A stretch of 64,000 nucleotides of DNA, from the NCBI GenBank assembly GCA_963971425.1, contig OZ020522.1, positions 1,586,168-1,650,167 on the forward strand, written 5' to 3'. Position numbers and translations under genes: made by a program. The stretch comes from Bryoerythrophyllum caledonicum. Taxonomy: Eukaryota > Streptophyta > Bryopsida > Pottiales > Pottiaceae. The notes under the pieces are model-generated. The model worked only from the letters and a program-made list of their open reading frames with translations, was not told the DNA's origin and ran no database searches. Positions 1 to 11,820 of the stretch are shown one piece after another (the first letter of the stretch is position 1; every line of letters starts with the position of its first letter).

Positions 1-520
1 ATATTGCAATACAGGCTTTTCCTAAAAACTTGGGATTTTTCAACAAATCCAATGATCTCAACTCAATCCTCATATCATAAACTTGGTGGTCTCAAGTCCG
101 TAACCCTTTAAGGCCTTTAGCCTCCCAAAATCTACGAGTGTTCTAGATCACGCACAATAACATCTATGCAAGGGGTACATTTCATCACAACCCTCATTCA
201 CAGAAATCATTGTCGCTTGCAGATGCTTGCACCAATTTTTGTGGTGATTGTCTCAATAGATGCTCATCTTCCTCAACCTCTTTTCTATAGTTTAAGTCTT
301 TCATGGAGGTGGCTTGTAGGAGTTGCTATCGAGATTATCGTGCCAAAACGACCCAAAATGGGTCGCTCGGCCTGAAAGGATTAAGTTGGTTGTTTAAGTA
401 AGGCCTATTGAGGGGCTCAAAGTAGGTCTAATTAATAACAACGACAGTCAAGGTAATGGGACATCTAATTCATAACAATAGTAGTTAGAGTAATGAAGCA
501 TTAATTTGAACCAACCTAAG
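1..520. other. Intergenic DNA, nothing recognised
   Basis: AT-rich sequence with only short chance reading frames. I see no protein family, RNA gene or clear repeat here. Confidence 0.5.
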
Positions 521-522
521 AC

Positions 523-577
523 TTAATGGTTGAACAAACAGCTTCCTTCATAGACCGGAGTTCTTCTTCTCTAACCA
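523..577 (+). mobile_element. 5'-truncated LINE 3'-tail fragment
   Basis: A degenerate match to the last part of the 12.5-kb LINE family found further along: the cttagtggtggaacaaaca-like stretch, a gaccgg half stem and a short TTC tail. The first half of the hairpin is eroded. No target-site duplication was found, so this is a weak, old copy upstream of the NPG-like gene. Confidence 0.5.
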
Positions 578-1313
578 GCTCTTATCATTCCCACTTCATC
601 CATTTCCTGGCACTTCATCTACCCGCGCATTCATCCATTGGATCTCCGTCACGCACTACAGCGCTCGGGATGCGCAAGCTTCACGTTCAGTCACGACGAG
701 AATAACTCACATAAGTGACACTCGCCCGGCAAACGCTGCTGATCCGGTCGCGGGCCCTCGTGCTCCGAACTGTAGCTTCCACTTCCCCTCTTCTAGCCCA
801 CCTTCCTCTCATACCATCATTTCACCAAAGTCCACACCTTCATTTACAACAGCTAGCCGCGCGCACAGGCTGTCTTCCCTGCCTCCAACAATCTATCAGT
901 ACTCATTCCTCGATCACCACGTACCTGCCAATGATTCCCACTCCTCACAATGACGATTCAATCGTTCTTGCTCACCTGGGTCGTTAGAAAAGCCTGTCCT
1001 TGATGCTTCAACCAACTCCATTCTTTGATCCTGCATTGGTCTGATCGGATCTTGTATGAGCGTTTTCTGCAGCTTTGGAGGGTGAAGTGGTCTTGATGGG
1101 TCCCATCTCTTGATCAGGGGATATCAGAGATGGCTACATTGGCGAGTTTGTCATGATCCGAATATATTCCGAATCTAGTTGCGATGGAAGCGCCGAGCTT
1201 TGCTAGTACGGCGATGGAGGTAGTTGGGAGTGGTGATCTTCAGGCTATGGCGGCGGAGAGGTGAGTTGGATCATTGAAGGGTTGGGGAGTGAGTGAGTGA
1301 GTGAGTGGAAACG
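578..1313 (+). promoter_or_regulatory. Upstream region of the NPG-like gene with a possible uORF
   Basis: This stretch becomes GC-richer toward the gene and presumably holds the promoter and 5' UTR; I cannot place a TATA box with confidence. A short upstream frame (ATG at about 1183, roughly 26 codons, TGA at about 1262) ends inside a GTGAGT-like sequence. It is either a uORF or a spliced leader exon. A (GAGT)n microsatellite lies at about 1287-1303. Confidence 0.4.
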
Positions 1314-4300
1314 ATGCTGTCATGTGCGTGTAGCAATCACTTCAAGTCGGAGCCTGAAGGAGGGGGTGCGGTTGCGCCGCACCAGAATGTGGCCCGGGTG
1401 CTGTCTGCCAAGCTCAGAGAGGGCGAGTTGAAGCTGCTGCAAGGGAGCATCCGGGAAGCCGAAGCCTCGCTCCGGGAAGCTCTCTCCCTCAACAACGAGG
1501 TACTACCACTTAGACTAGCTTCTTGTCCATTTTTTCCAATGCACCAAAGAGGACTCTGAAGATTTTAATCGAGCACAACTTGAAGAGTACTCGGTTTTTC
1601 ATCTGTTCAGGACTAGGTCATGTGAGGTGATGTGCCAGCAGCTCCCTGTCGACCAACCTATCATGCTAAGGCTATCCGATTACTCGATCAGAGTATCTGC
1701 TTCACTTTCTCAGAGATTATGGACCGCACTTTTTCTCATTTGATACGATCGTCAGATTGAGGATCAGTGCTCAGTTTTACACTTGTTTAGGGAATTGGTA
1801 ATGCGAGGTAATGTGCAAGCAGCCCTTGGTTGTGAGAACGATCACCCTATTATGTCAAGGCTATTCTATCTCGATCAGAGTATCTGCTGAATCTCTTTCT
1901 CGAAGATTATGCCACAATTAGGTATTCTTCGTTGATGAGAACTTGTTTTTAGGGACGACGTAATGTGCAAGCAGCCTCTGGTTATGAGAACAATGGTTAT
2001 TTCCAGTATTAGGGGCTGCTCGCACATGACCGGTATGTTCTCAAACTTCTTCACCGGTAACCAATCAAGAGCAGAGCATCATAACTTCAAGCAGCCCTTA
2101 ACTATAGGACATAATCTTGATACCTGTCATTCTTCATTGACGCCATGTGTTCCTGGCAATGGAAGAAGCCCCGGATTATGGGACAAAATCTTGTTGCATC
2201 TGTTTCTGGAGATGGAAGCAGGCCTAGATTATGAGACATAACTTGTATCTGAACATGGTTCGTGTTTGCGATGAAACAGGAAGCACGAGCATTGCTGGGC
2301 CGGCTGGAGTACGACAGAGGCAACTTCGAGAAAGCCCTGCAGAATTTAGAGGAGATTCAGGTCGCCACCTTCATCCCCAGCCTGTGTTTCTTCGTTGCAG
2401 ACACGAAATCCGGGAAGAAGAAGGGGCGCCACAACAAGGATGGAGTCCTGGATTCTTTCCTCCACGGCGCCAGCTTGCTCCTGGAAGCGCTCTTTCTCAA
2501 AGCCAAGTGCTTGCAGGAACTCGGTCGCCACTCAGGTATATGAGCAGCAATTATGTGAACAAATTTAATCTCACACCCATTTGACTTGTGTCAATTCACA
2601 ATGGTTTCGCAGATGCGGCGCGAGAATGCAAGGTTTTGCTGGACGCCATGGAGGCCGCGACGCCTGGAGGGTTACCCGAGGAATGGGGCAAAACACGAGT
2701 GGCCGACATGCTGTCGAGCTCGGTGAAGCTGCTGCCGGAGATTTTTCTTGAAATGGAGCGTTTGAGTGACGCCATGTTCGGGTACCGGCGAGCGCTTCTG
2801 CGCTTCTCCTGGTGTCTGAGCGCGCCCGACCTGGTGCACGTCATGAAGAGCTTCGCCGTGCTTCTACTCTACGGCGGAGTGGAGGCACCCCGCGCGACGT
2901 CCCTCGTCGAGGGTGCGTTCACGCCCAAGGACAACACGGAGGAGGGCGTCCTGCTGCTCCTGATCCTGCTCCGGATCATGAACAAGGAGCAGGGCTACTT
3001 CGACGCGAGCGTCTTCGAGCACCTTTCCTTCGCGTTGTCCACAACTGGGCAACTCGAGCTCCTCGCGCGCCAGTACGAGGCGCTGCAGCCGGGGACGCTC
3101 TCGCGCCCGGAGCGGTGGTACAGCCTTGCGCTCTGCTACGCCCGGGACAGCGCCGGCACCGCGCTGCCGCTCCTGCGGAAGGGACTGGCGCAGACGCCCC
3201 GCGACGTACCCATGCTGCTCCTGGCGGCGAAGCTGTGCGCTTCCTCGCGTGATGAGCTCCGCAGCGAAGGCGTGCGCTACGCGAAGCGTGCGCTCCTGCA
3301 CCTGCCGCAACGTGGCTCGCTCGCGTACAGGGCGCGCGCGCTCCACGTCCAAGGTGTGGCGCTGCGGCCAGATTCCTATGCCCTGGAGGCGTTGCAGGTG
3401 CGTTGCGCATCGCCTCATACTCCCTCCATTCCAAAACAAAATACTTCTCAACTTTACCTGATCAAATCTTGCTAACACCCACCGACAGCACCATGCTCCC
3501 TCACACTCTTCCCTCTTTTTGCAGGAAGCGGCGTCGCTAGACAAGGGAGACACGTCCATAATCTTCGACCTGGGCCTGGAGTACGCGGAGCAGAGACGGA
3601 CGGGCGCCGGGCTGGAGTGCGCGAAGCACTGCTTCGACCGGGGCTGGGGCACTTGGGCGGCCGGTCACGTGCACGGGTGGCGGTTCCTGGCGCTGGCACT
3701 GTGCGCGCAAGGGCGCCACACCGAGGCCGACCAGGTGTTGGAGTCCGCGCTGGAGGATTCGTGCGAGTGGGAGCACACACCCTTGCTGCGCACCCGCGCC
3801 AAGGTGCAGCTCGCCTCGGGACAACCGCTGCTCGCCGTCCACACCTACCGCCTTTTACTCGCGTCGCTCACGTCGCTGCAGGCCAACCAGCCCGGCGTCA
3901 AGGTTCACACCAACTTTTATTATCATTTATTTATAAATATTTTTGGGAGAAGGGTGATTGTTTTTTTGGTTGGACATGACACTCATGAACTCTGGATAGA
4001 GTCTGACTTTGTGAAAGATTTTGTGAATATGCAGGTGGGAGAACAGGTGGAGGAGGTAGAGGTGTGGCGTGACCTTGCCCAGCTCTACATTCAGCTAAAG
4101 CAATGGGCCGACGCCGAAACTTGTCTTGAGAAGGCTCGTTTACTTGAGTCTTATTCATCAGCTACTTGGCACATCACAGGTGCACATCTTTTTTAAGTCA
4201 GCCTCTATCAAGAGTTCTCTAACCACTCTTTGTCGCATGTCAGAGGCATGAACTGTGCAATCGGTCCTCTCTTGGCTCGAGGGAGCACACATTTAGTGAT

Positions 4301-4839
4301 GAGAAACATCAATGAAACTCATGACGACTTCACATTGCATTCAAAGATTACCATGAGATCAATATTCCTCGACACTTGAGCTTAGGTGCAACTCAATTTT
4401 GTGTATTTCTAACCTCTCTTCTAGCAGATAACTTAATTATTATACCTATCGGCATTGATAACACCCAAGTACATAACCAAGAGTTTGGAGTGCAGGACTC
4501 TTACGCGAGGAGCAAGGGCAACATCAAGAAGCCATTGTATGTTACCAAAGCGCGCTTGCACTTGACCCCGCGTGCGTCGGCAGCAAAGTGAAGCTGGGGG
4601 CTCTGTTGTGGCAAGTGCACGGCACGTCGTCCATCGCCGTGGCAAAAATGTACTTGACTAGTGCTTTGGAAGCCGAGCCGCATCACCAGGAGGCTTGTTA
4701 CCAGCTGGGCATGGTGCACAAGGCCGAGGGGCGGCGGCAGGAGGCTGCGGCGTGTTTCCAAGCTGCACTAGAGGGAGAGCAGTTGTCACCACTCGATAAG
4801 TTTTCCTCCATCACTCCAGCGTTGCTTTGGCATTCATAG
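1314..4839 (+). CDS. NPG/NPGR-family calmodulin-binding TPR protein, six exons
   Basis: Exons 1314-1499, 2280-2535, 2613-3397, 3525-3902, 4035-4179 and 4496-4839 join in frame to 697 residues; every intron has GT-AG ends. Family hallmarks are a start like NPGR proteins (MLSCACS), the KLREGE...SIREAEASLREALSLN block, EARALLGRLEYDRGN across the first junction, and C-terminal TPR-like repeats at about residues 543-575, 577-608, 612-645 and 647-680. NPG proteins bind calmodulin; in Arabidopsis NPG1 is needed for pollen germination, and family members belong to the plasma-membrane PI4K-alpha complex. In a non-seed plant a general membrane or tip-growth role is more likely; that is inference. A Met nine bases upstream (1305) is an alternative start; the second is chosen because it matches relatives. 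Exons 3 and 4 are far more GC-rich than the surroundings. No break is seen. Confidence 0.9.
1500..2279 (+). repeat. Degenerate ~180-bp repeats in intron 1 of the NPG-like gene
   Basis: Intron 1 holds two long related units (about 1612-1740 and 1792-1925), sharing a gtgatgtgccagcagc-like core and a tcgatcagagtatctgct core, followed by shorter remnants near 1955, 2085 and 2210. A further remnant lies at about 6620-6660, outside the gene. Origin unknown; possibly an old tandem or SINE-like array. Confidence 0.6.
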
Positions 4840-5716
4840 AGGAATTGGCCTGGAGAAAGAAGAATGTGTCCTTGCTTACCCTATGCAAGACACATGAGCT
4901 GGTCGTACCTCTTTGACCGTGCCACATGCTTGTACCCCTTTCACCTCTCTCCATTTTCAATTCTCCGTTGTCTATGTCAATGAGCTCAAAATACGGATAT
5001 ATCCGAAGCGCTTGCAAGGCAGCTGGAAAGAGTTGCTGGAAACACATTTGATTGGAGGATGAACTCCAGATGGGTTGGGGCTCCTTGATGGGAAACAGTG
5101 AGAGGGAGAGCTGTAAATTCCCCTATTTTAATGGATTTTAGGGTCTCTGAGCCTGCAACAAGATGTTAGATTGAGGGTTGAATCTTCAAAATCATCCTCC
5201 AAGCAGGTGACCATCCATCCACCAAGTTAGTAATTTCACTAGTTTGAATATATCCTGTCAAGTGAGCTGTTTGTAGTGGTGCAGCACATTCATCAACAAT
5301 AGGGAAAGTGACAGCTGTTTGTACAGATGGAATATTGATGCCAGGAGAACTTGTACATGTAGAACAGCACCCCTGCATTTTAATCTGATACTGTAGAGAA
5401 CTCTGACCCATCTCTCCTCCCTTTTAGGAGAGACTGCCCTGCTACTCCAGGGCTCATTTAATTAAGCCATGATCCACATTTTTTTTGTTGACCAACCTGC
5501 TTATGGTCGTCCGTCGTAGTCTTGTGACCAACTTTTCCAAAAGTTCTCACATTTATTGTAATAGGATCAGTGGTTGGAAGTTTGTATGGTACAGTTACTG
5601 AGTTATGGTGTTAAATCTCTTGATGTTTCATGAGAGAGGGAGAACATGTGAGATCCAGGCTCCGTCATTTCAACATTGTATTGGTACTAGCACCTCAAAC
5701 TTGACCAATCCATGTT

Positions 5717-5848
5717 GTTGGACTTGGTGAACAATTTCCATTGTGTTCTTTGGGTCACTCCAGCTGATGATTCAACTCTTGTGTTGGACTTGGTGAACAA
5801 TTTCCATTGTGTTCTTTGTGTCACTCCAGCTGATGGTTCAACTCTTGT
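5717..5848. repeat. 66-bp tandem duplication
   Basis: Two adjacent near-identical copies beginning gttggacttggtgaacaa, starting at 5717 and 5783. Only a few bases differ, so the duplication is fairly recent. Confidence 0.8.
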
Positions 5849-7167
5849 GTGCTCGGTTGCGTTGGAAGGCTAGCAGGATGGTGCTGAAGTGGGCATGATG
5901 CTCAAGCTTCTAATTGCAATCGGCGAGCGGCAGTATGCATTGAATTTGCAACATCCAAGGTCATCCATTTTGATAGTTGTGGTCCATTCAAGATGCTTTG
6001 AGTCTCATCATCCACAATGTTACGCCACCAGTACAAATAATGCCGACATTTTGGACAATCTAAATTTGACACTTTTTGTGTGAATTATAATGTAAAACTA
6101 TCAGGTTTGGAGTGTCAAAGTTTGGTTTTTGGACACTCTAAGAAGCAACACATTTTGAGTCAGGAGTGACATGTTTGTTTGCATTGATGGGACATGGTGG
6201 ACTAGGTAATAATCTGGTCATAATCTGGTCATAGCATGGGTGGTGAGTCACTTTTTTCCTTAATCAGGTACTTCATGCACATTATGTAAAACTTCTTGAT
6301 GACCGATAAACCCTTTAAGGCCTGCAAGACCTGAGGAGGCTTGATTTTGGTGTTCTGGGAGTTGTAGTTTTTCCCACGATTGGGAGTTGTAGTTTTTCCC
6401 ATGATTGGGTGTTGTTGTAGTCTTAAAAATGCAACGTCGGTCTCGGCAAGAGCTTTCCAATGCATCTTTGTGGTTTCCAATCTATGCAAGTAATCACAAA
6501 CTACAATAATTTTGGTGGTGTGAAGATTATGTTTAGCATATTCTATTATTCTCCAAGGCCTCATGGTCCACTTAGGCATTAAAAGGTTAAAAAGGGTTAA
6601 GAGTAACAAAGCAGGAAATTATAACTTTGAAGCAGCCCAGCCTGATTATGGGACATAAGGTAGTCTGCTTCCTCTCCAGTTATGAACTGTGTCCACATGG
6701 TGAAGCATCAGCTATGGACCACTTTCTTACATAAGAGATAAATGACTTTCAAATCCCCCTTATGTTGTGCCCTTGCTTTGATTTGAACATTGAAGTGCAA
6801 GGGAATAATGCTCATTTGATGCAGTTTTGATAGTGCAAAGCAGTGGAGCATGGGATGACTTCAAAAGAAAGCTGCCCAAGGTATTAGTAGCATTCTCTTA
6901 CATGACAAACATCACCATATTACTTACATTAAAATTGCCACATCTGTTATATTAACATTGCCACATATCAATGGTTAAATTAACATCGTCATCGTAGTTA
7001 TTTGGACCACGGAGAATAATTGGACTTGTGAGTGCTTCTCAGGACTTCTAGCTTGTACATCTAGATTAATGAAGGTGCTAGATATTAGATGTAGCACCTT
7101 CACTAATTGGGATTCTCATTACTGAGGTAGGACAACTCAAAACCGATTGGGGACGCATTACCACTCC

Positions 7168-7304
7168 CTCCTACACCTTTCCTAGATTTAGGGAGGAAAT
7201 GGAGCCAGTCATTACATCACTTATGAATCTATTGGTTAGCGCAGAAGTCATTTTACAAAAGGCTACATTTCCTCCATGAAATCTAGGAAAGGTATAGAAA
7301 GGAG
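7168..7304. mobile_element. Small foldback (MITE-like) element
   Basis: An arm of about 39 bp (7168-7206) reappears as its reverse complement at 7261-7304, with mismatches and small gaps, around a 54-bp loop. The size and long arms fit a MITE or foldback element. No target duplication was identified, so the superfamily is unknown. Confidence 0.6.
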
Positions 7305-8136
7305 CAGTATTGGATCGCCGGTCAGTTTTGGATTGTCCTCGACACTCGACACATCCTAAACTCACAGACTAAACTCAGACTTTATCCAAACATTGCTGTG
7401 AGTTTGATGACTTGCAGACCAATGCAAGGCACGTCACAAATAATGGGGAGCTTCTAGGAGCTGTTTCAGGAGAGCCTCTTCTTTCACCTGTAGACCCTTT
7501 CGCTCGTATGTTAATTTTCTTCTATTTACACCCATGAGTTCTCACATGAGTTCTCAGATGAGTTCTCACATGATAAGTACGGTTGGAGTCAAGCATGTCA
7601 TTACAGACGATCAACCCGTTGGTCTCAAAAGATAATGCATTATCTACACAACACTCTCCATAGTAAACTCAAAGTGAGATGGTCATGATCATAATCGATG
7701 GTGTTGGCATGTGAATCAGCATGTATGGGGTTGCGCCCTTCTGTCCACAAGGCGGGTTTGTGGAATGCAAGGTGGGTGGCAATGTTGGATGCATGTGCAT
7801 CTTCATCCAAGAATGCAAATCTGATGTGTACAGTACAGATGCTACTTCGAGAATGGCAAAGTGTCCTTGTATTGTGGCTTGTAAGCTTCATCCTTGACCT
7901 ACAAAGGACCACATGCCTCATGATGTCCTTGAGAGTGAAGCACTTCCCAGCTTATGGAAATTTTGCACCCATCCCAATTCAAGATGATGGGATTGGCTAC
8001 CAACTTTGGTGTTGTGTTGCACTATGAGCACACCTATGATTTTTATGAATATTCAAGGATAATAGTTTGTATTATATAATCTTGGGTATATTTATAAAAC
8101 ATAAAGTCTCTCATATGCACATGTGGGTTGCATTAA

Positions 8137-9055
8137 CCCCAAAGAGCCCATTTAACCTGGGGGACGTTTTTCATTTTGGGCAGGTTCCTCAAATTTTTGA
8201 AAAATCTTTTCTTTCGGAAATTTTTATACTAGATTTTTCTTGATAAGATCTTTGTGGAAATATTTTCTTAAATTTTTTGGATACATAATATGAAAGTTAT
8301 TAGTCTTCAAAGTCAAATTGGGGACTCCGGACAACTCCAAATTTTTTGCTAGAAGTTTCTATTGACATTGAGAATTTTCATACATATAGAGAATATTACC
8401 TACATTAAAGATGTCAAAAACAAAATGCTTGTCTTAGGGTGAAAACACATTTTAACTCAAGTCAAACATTTTCACAAATTGTTGGGCAAGGTACTAAAAA
8501 AACTTCTTCTTTTCTACATTAAAACCTAGAGATCTTCATTATTTTCACTTTATTTTTTTTTGACAACACATGGTGAAAACCTTCTTATCGACCGTTTGGA
8601 TTATCATTTTGAAACATATTAAATCCACAATGAAATAGAACGTGAATTGGCAATTTTTGAACCTCCACTTCTTGCACACTTGTTTTAAATATGCTACACT
8701 CCTTCTCTACTTCAAGAAATTGGTGTGTAAGGAACTAACATCATGCTTAACACAATGGTGAAGGACTTAGACCGTGTGTAGGGAAAAAATTTCACACTAA
8801 GTGAAGTCAAAGTTTGCTGATTCACTCAACGCAAGGAAGAAAATGAACCATTTTCTTGACTTCATATGCTATAATCTTTATATTGGTGCCATGGATTGTA
8901 GCCAAAAAAATATAGTAATTTTATATAGAAGTCTTTTTAAAGATCTTATGGTTAAAAGTCCCAATTTGTACTTTGAAAATAGATTTTCTTGCCACTTATT
9001 GATAGTGGGAGTTCTAGAGTGTTTCTTGAGGGAAAATGCCTTGGGCTCTTAGGGG
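8137..9055 (+). mobile_element. 919-bp TTAA-flanked non-autonomous DNA transposon, copy 1
   Basis: The element begins CCCCAAAGAGCCCA and ends TGGGCTCTTAGGGG, a 13-of-14 terminal inverted repeat, and is flanked on both sides by TTAA (8133-8136 and 9056-9059). TTAA target sites and C-rich ends are the signature of piggyBac-type transposons. The interior encodes no transposase. Its orientation is opposite to copy 2. The piggyBac assignment is inference from ends and target site only. Confidence 0.65.
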
Positions 9056-9059
9056 TTAA

Positions 9060-9299
9060 AATCTATTTTGGATTTTCACATTAATAGAGGTTTGGATCCT
9101 GAAGGAATCCATTCAAGGAATTTTGCAGCTCAAGGGCTTGATTTCTTAAGAAACATCCTCACCGTGGTAGCAAGGATAGGGTCTATTAATCCTTTAGCAC
9201 CCATGCATTTCAAAGTGGACACAGGCAGCCCGAAATCGCACTGTGCACGTCAATTGGGAACTTGGCAAGGCTGTGATCCTTGTTGAGCTATGTGCTTGA
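9060..9299. other. Spacer between the two inverted TTAA elements
   Basis: About 240 bp with no recognised content. Together with the flanking arms it forms the loop of a ~2.1-kb inverted repeat. Confidence 0.5.
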
Positions 9300-10222
9300 C
9301 CCCTAAAGGACCACGACCACTTTCGCTCTAAAACCAGTCCAAAACTGCCACTGCCAAAAAGAGACATGAAAATCACATTTTAAAGTGAATTTCGGATTTT
9401 CAACCATAAGATCTTAAAATAGACTTCTATTTAAACATGCCATGGAATTTTGGTTGCAATCCACCGCACGGATTGGTAGATTTTAGTGTTTAAAGTCAAA
9501 ACAATGGTTCATTTTCTTCCCTGCGTTGAGTAGATCAGCAGACTTTGACTTCACTTTGTATCGAATTTTTGCATTGTACAAGGACTAAATCTTTCACCAT
9601 TGTCTTAAGCATGATGTTATTTCCCAGCACACCAATTTTTAGAGGTAAAAAAGGGGTGTAGCATATTCAAAACAAGTGTGCAAGGAGTGGAGGTTAAAAA
9701 ATTGCCATTTCACGTTTTATTTTTTTGTGAACTACGTATGTATTCAAATGATAATCCAAACGGTCATTAAGAAGGTTTTCACCACATATTGTTGTTGAAC
9801 AAATAAAAAGTGAAAAATATGAAGATCTCTAGGTTTTATGTAGAAAAGATGAAGTTTTTTCCCCCTGTTGCCGGACAATGTGTTAAAATGTTTGACTTGG
9901 AATAAAATGCCTTTTTACACTAAAGACAAATTTTTTTTTTGAAATTTTCCAAAAAAGGAAATATTCTTTATATGTGTGAAAAATCTCAATGTCAATAGAA
10001 ACTTTTGTCAAAATTTTTGGAGGTGCCCAGTGTCCCTACTTTTTGCTTTAAGTGGTACTAACTTTCAAACCACAAATCCAAAAAATAAAATATATATATT
10101 TCCACAAAGCTCTTATCAGAGGCAATCTAGAATAAAAAGTTCAGAGATAAAGGATTTTTTTTCGAATTTTAGGAACCTGCCCAAAATCAGAAATCCCCTT
10201 GAAGGAGACTCTGGTCCTTTAG
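9300..10222 (-). mobile_element. TTAA-type non-autonomous element, copy 2 (inverted)
   Basis: This is the reverse complement of copy 1 along its whole length, at roughly 75-80% identity by eye. Shared landmarks include the ctgcccaaaat block and the cacaccaattttt block. It starts CCCCTAAAGGACCA, and its other end retains TGGTCCTTTAG before passing into the next repeat. TTGA precedes it instead of TTAA, so the target site has decayed. Confidence 0.6.
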
Positions 10223-10600
10223 AGCATCTCCACCCCTGGCGGGGAAACTCCCACGCCAGGTGGAGATTACCATGTGGGAGGAGGAGGACGGAGGAGGAGT
10301 TATCCTCCCCGCACCCGCGGCCAAGGTGCGGCCAACAACAAATTTTTAAAAAAAAATTTAAAAAAAATTTAAAAAAAAAAACTTAATTAAAAAAAATATA
10401 TTTTTTCTAATTTTTTTTCTAGTGTCTTTTTTTGTTCTTAAAAAAAAAATTAATTTAAAATTTCCGACTGGGCCACTCACGGCATGCCACATGGCAGGCT
10501 GCGAGTGGGTGGCCACCAGGCGGAATAAAACGGGGCCCCGGGAAATTGCTGCAGTTCCCCATCGACGAGGCCCTGTCCCGGGGAATCCCCGCCCCGCTCC
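10223..10600. repeat. GC-rich MITE-like repeat beginning gagcatctccacc
   Basis: Two GC-rich blocks flank an A/T homopolymer core at about 10340-10460. The left end (gagcatctccacccc) and the palindrome ggcggggaaactcccacgcc resemble terminal parts of plant MITEs. The expected inverted right end is missing, apparently cut by the adjoining LINE-tail insertion. Family uncertain. Confidence 0.45.
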
Positions 10601-10602
10601 CC

Positions 10603-10735
10603 TGTTACTTGTTACTTGTTACTTGTTACTTGTTACTTGTTACTTGTTACTTGTTACCCGTTACTTGTCACTTGGTACTTGTTACTTGTTACCCGTTGCT
10701 TGTCACTTGGTACTTGCTCTTGTTTACTTGTTACA
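10603..10735. repeat. TTACTTG heptamer array
   Basis: About 18 repeats of a 7-bp unit with variants (ttacccg, tcacttg, gtacttg). It lies just before the conserved LINE 3' tail; both full LINEs have a different simple repeat at the same place, so it is probably the variable part of a LINE 3' UTR. Confidence 0.75.
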
Positions 10736-10878
10736 TAGTATCTACTCTCAAGAGGGGGGAGTAGTTCCATACCACTAATCCATATCCGGTGGGCATGGAC
10801 TTAGTGGTGGAACGAACAAACACTTTATTCACGCCGGCCCCTTCCCAAGGACCGGAGTTCTTCGTCTTCTTCTTCCTT
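10731..10878 (+). mobile_element. LINE 3'-tail insertion in a Tc1-like gene
   Basis: It carries the conserved tail of the 12.5-kb LINE family: tacatagtatctactct, gggcatggacttagtggtgg, cactttattcacgcc, hairpin, then a TTC-rich end. It interrupts the Tc1-like transposase at 10879 just after the TFKSGR motif. With the heptamer array it forms a 3'-anchored fragment. No clear TSD was found, and the rest of the Tc1 gene is not on the other side, so a deletion or nested events occurred. Confidence 0.7.
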
Positions 10879-11420
10879 CCTGACTTGAACGTGGGTGCTA
10901 TGCAATCCCAGTGGTATTGTTCGTAAGACTTTTGCCACACTCTTTTTTGACGTGAATGCTTTCCAATCTCAAATGACGATTCATCCATCCACATGACTTG
11001 ACCCCAATCAACCACTGTCCAATGTAGGTGCCTTTTGGCAAACGCATATCTATCTCTTATGTGCTTTGGGCTTAAAATCGGTTTCTTGGTAGGTACACAA
11101 AAGTTCATCCCAAAATCATGTACATATTTACGAAGTGTTCTAATCATCATAGGAATTGGAAGGTTTTCTACAATTTCAGACAAAGGTGATCTACAATTCT
11201 TGTGCAACTCACGTAGAAGTATTCTCTTACAATACTCGTTCAACTTCTTTGGCCTTCCTGACTTCTATGCAATTTTCACGTCTCGACGTTCACAATATCT
11301 CTTTATGACCTATGACATGGTGTTCTTTGATCTTCCAACTTTAGCTGAAATCTCACTCAAAGACCTTTACGCATTCCAACGATCAAAGATTGCTCAAATA
11401 TAGTCAAGTACTTGGAATGT
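10879..11420 (-). pseudogene. Tc1-like transposase fragment A
   Basis: On the minus strand one frame with three in-frame stops gives the N-terminal half of a Tc1-family transposase. It has a helix-turn-helix (LSEISAKVGRSKNT), the GRPKKLN linker of the bipartite DNA-binding region, and the first catalytic segment VMWMDESSFEI (Asp present), followed by VWQKSYEQYHWDCIAP. The second Asp and the Glu are missing because a LINE tail adjoins. It is dead and differs in sequence from copies B and C. Confidence 0.8.
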
Positions 11421-11820
11421 GGCATGTTGTTGTCTATATCTCACAATCCTTACTGCATGTGGCAATTCTTTCAACAAACTTTTTCAAAAAACTCAGAGGA
11501 ATAACTACTACCAAACCAAGAGAATTTAGTGAATAATCAACTAGGCATGTGTTGTTCCTACATCCATCACTCAAGCTTGCCAAGTCTAGAAGACCATGTT
11601 GCAACACAAATCTCTACAAAGCTAATCATCTCAAGTGAGTCCTATCACTAATTCCAAATCAGTGAGTTTTGTATGTACTAACTGAACCATAAAATAGAAT
11701 TGTCTCATGATGCGGATTTATGTTTTGAAGCAGGTAAGTGACTAATCTTTGGTTAAATGTCTGAACTTCCCATACCCAAAAAATCAAGTTAAGATCAAGA
11801 TTCTAAACTTATTTCCCCGT
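11421..11820. other. Unassigned sequence before the copia element
   Basis: No gene seen. A 23-bp stretch, caacgatcaaagattgctcaaa with its flank, occurs at 11376-11398 and again at 11866-11888. The start of the copia 5' LTR may lie here but cannot be fixed without a 3' LTR. Confidence 0.4.

Larger units (their letters stand above)
4840..8132. other. Intergenic region with local duplications
   Basis: No coding sequence is supported. It contains a 66-bp tandem duplication (5717-5848), a 24-bp duplication (about 6358-6408), a short hairpin near 7070-7105 and the foldback element at 7168-7304. A 109-codon frame at 7698-8027 matches no family I know. Confidence 0.6.

Noticed and set aside
2596..3842. 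Long antisense and alternate-frame ORFs over the NPG-like exons
   Set aside because: They are shadows of GC-rich exons 3 and 4; the spliced plus-strand model is in frame and matches a known family.
7698..8027. 109-codon ORF
   Set aside because: No family match, domain, or composition difference from intergenic DNA; likely chance.
10603..10735. Telomere-like repeat
   Set aside because: The TTACTTG heptamer is not the plant telomere unit (TTTAGGG) and lies inside a LINE tail fragment.
10731..11243. Single 170-codon minus-strand ORF as one protein
   Set aside because: It is a chance fusion of a Tc1-like transposase fragment with antisense LINE tail.
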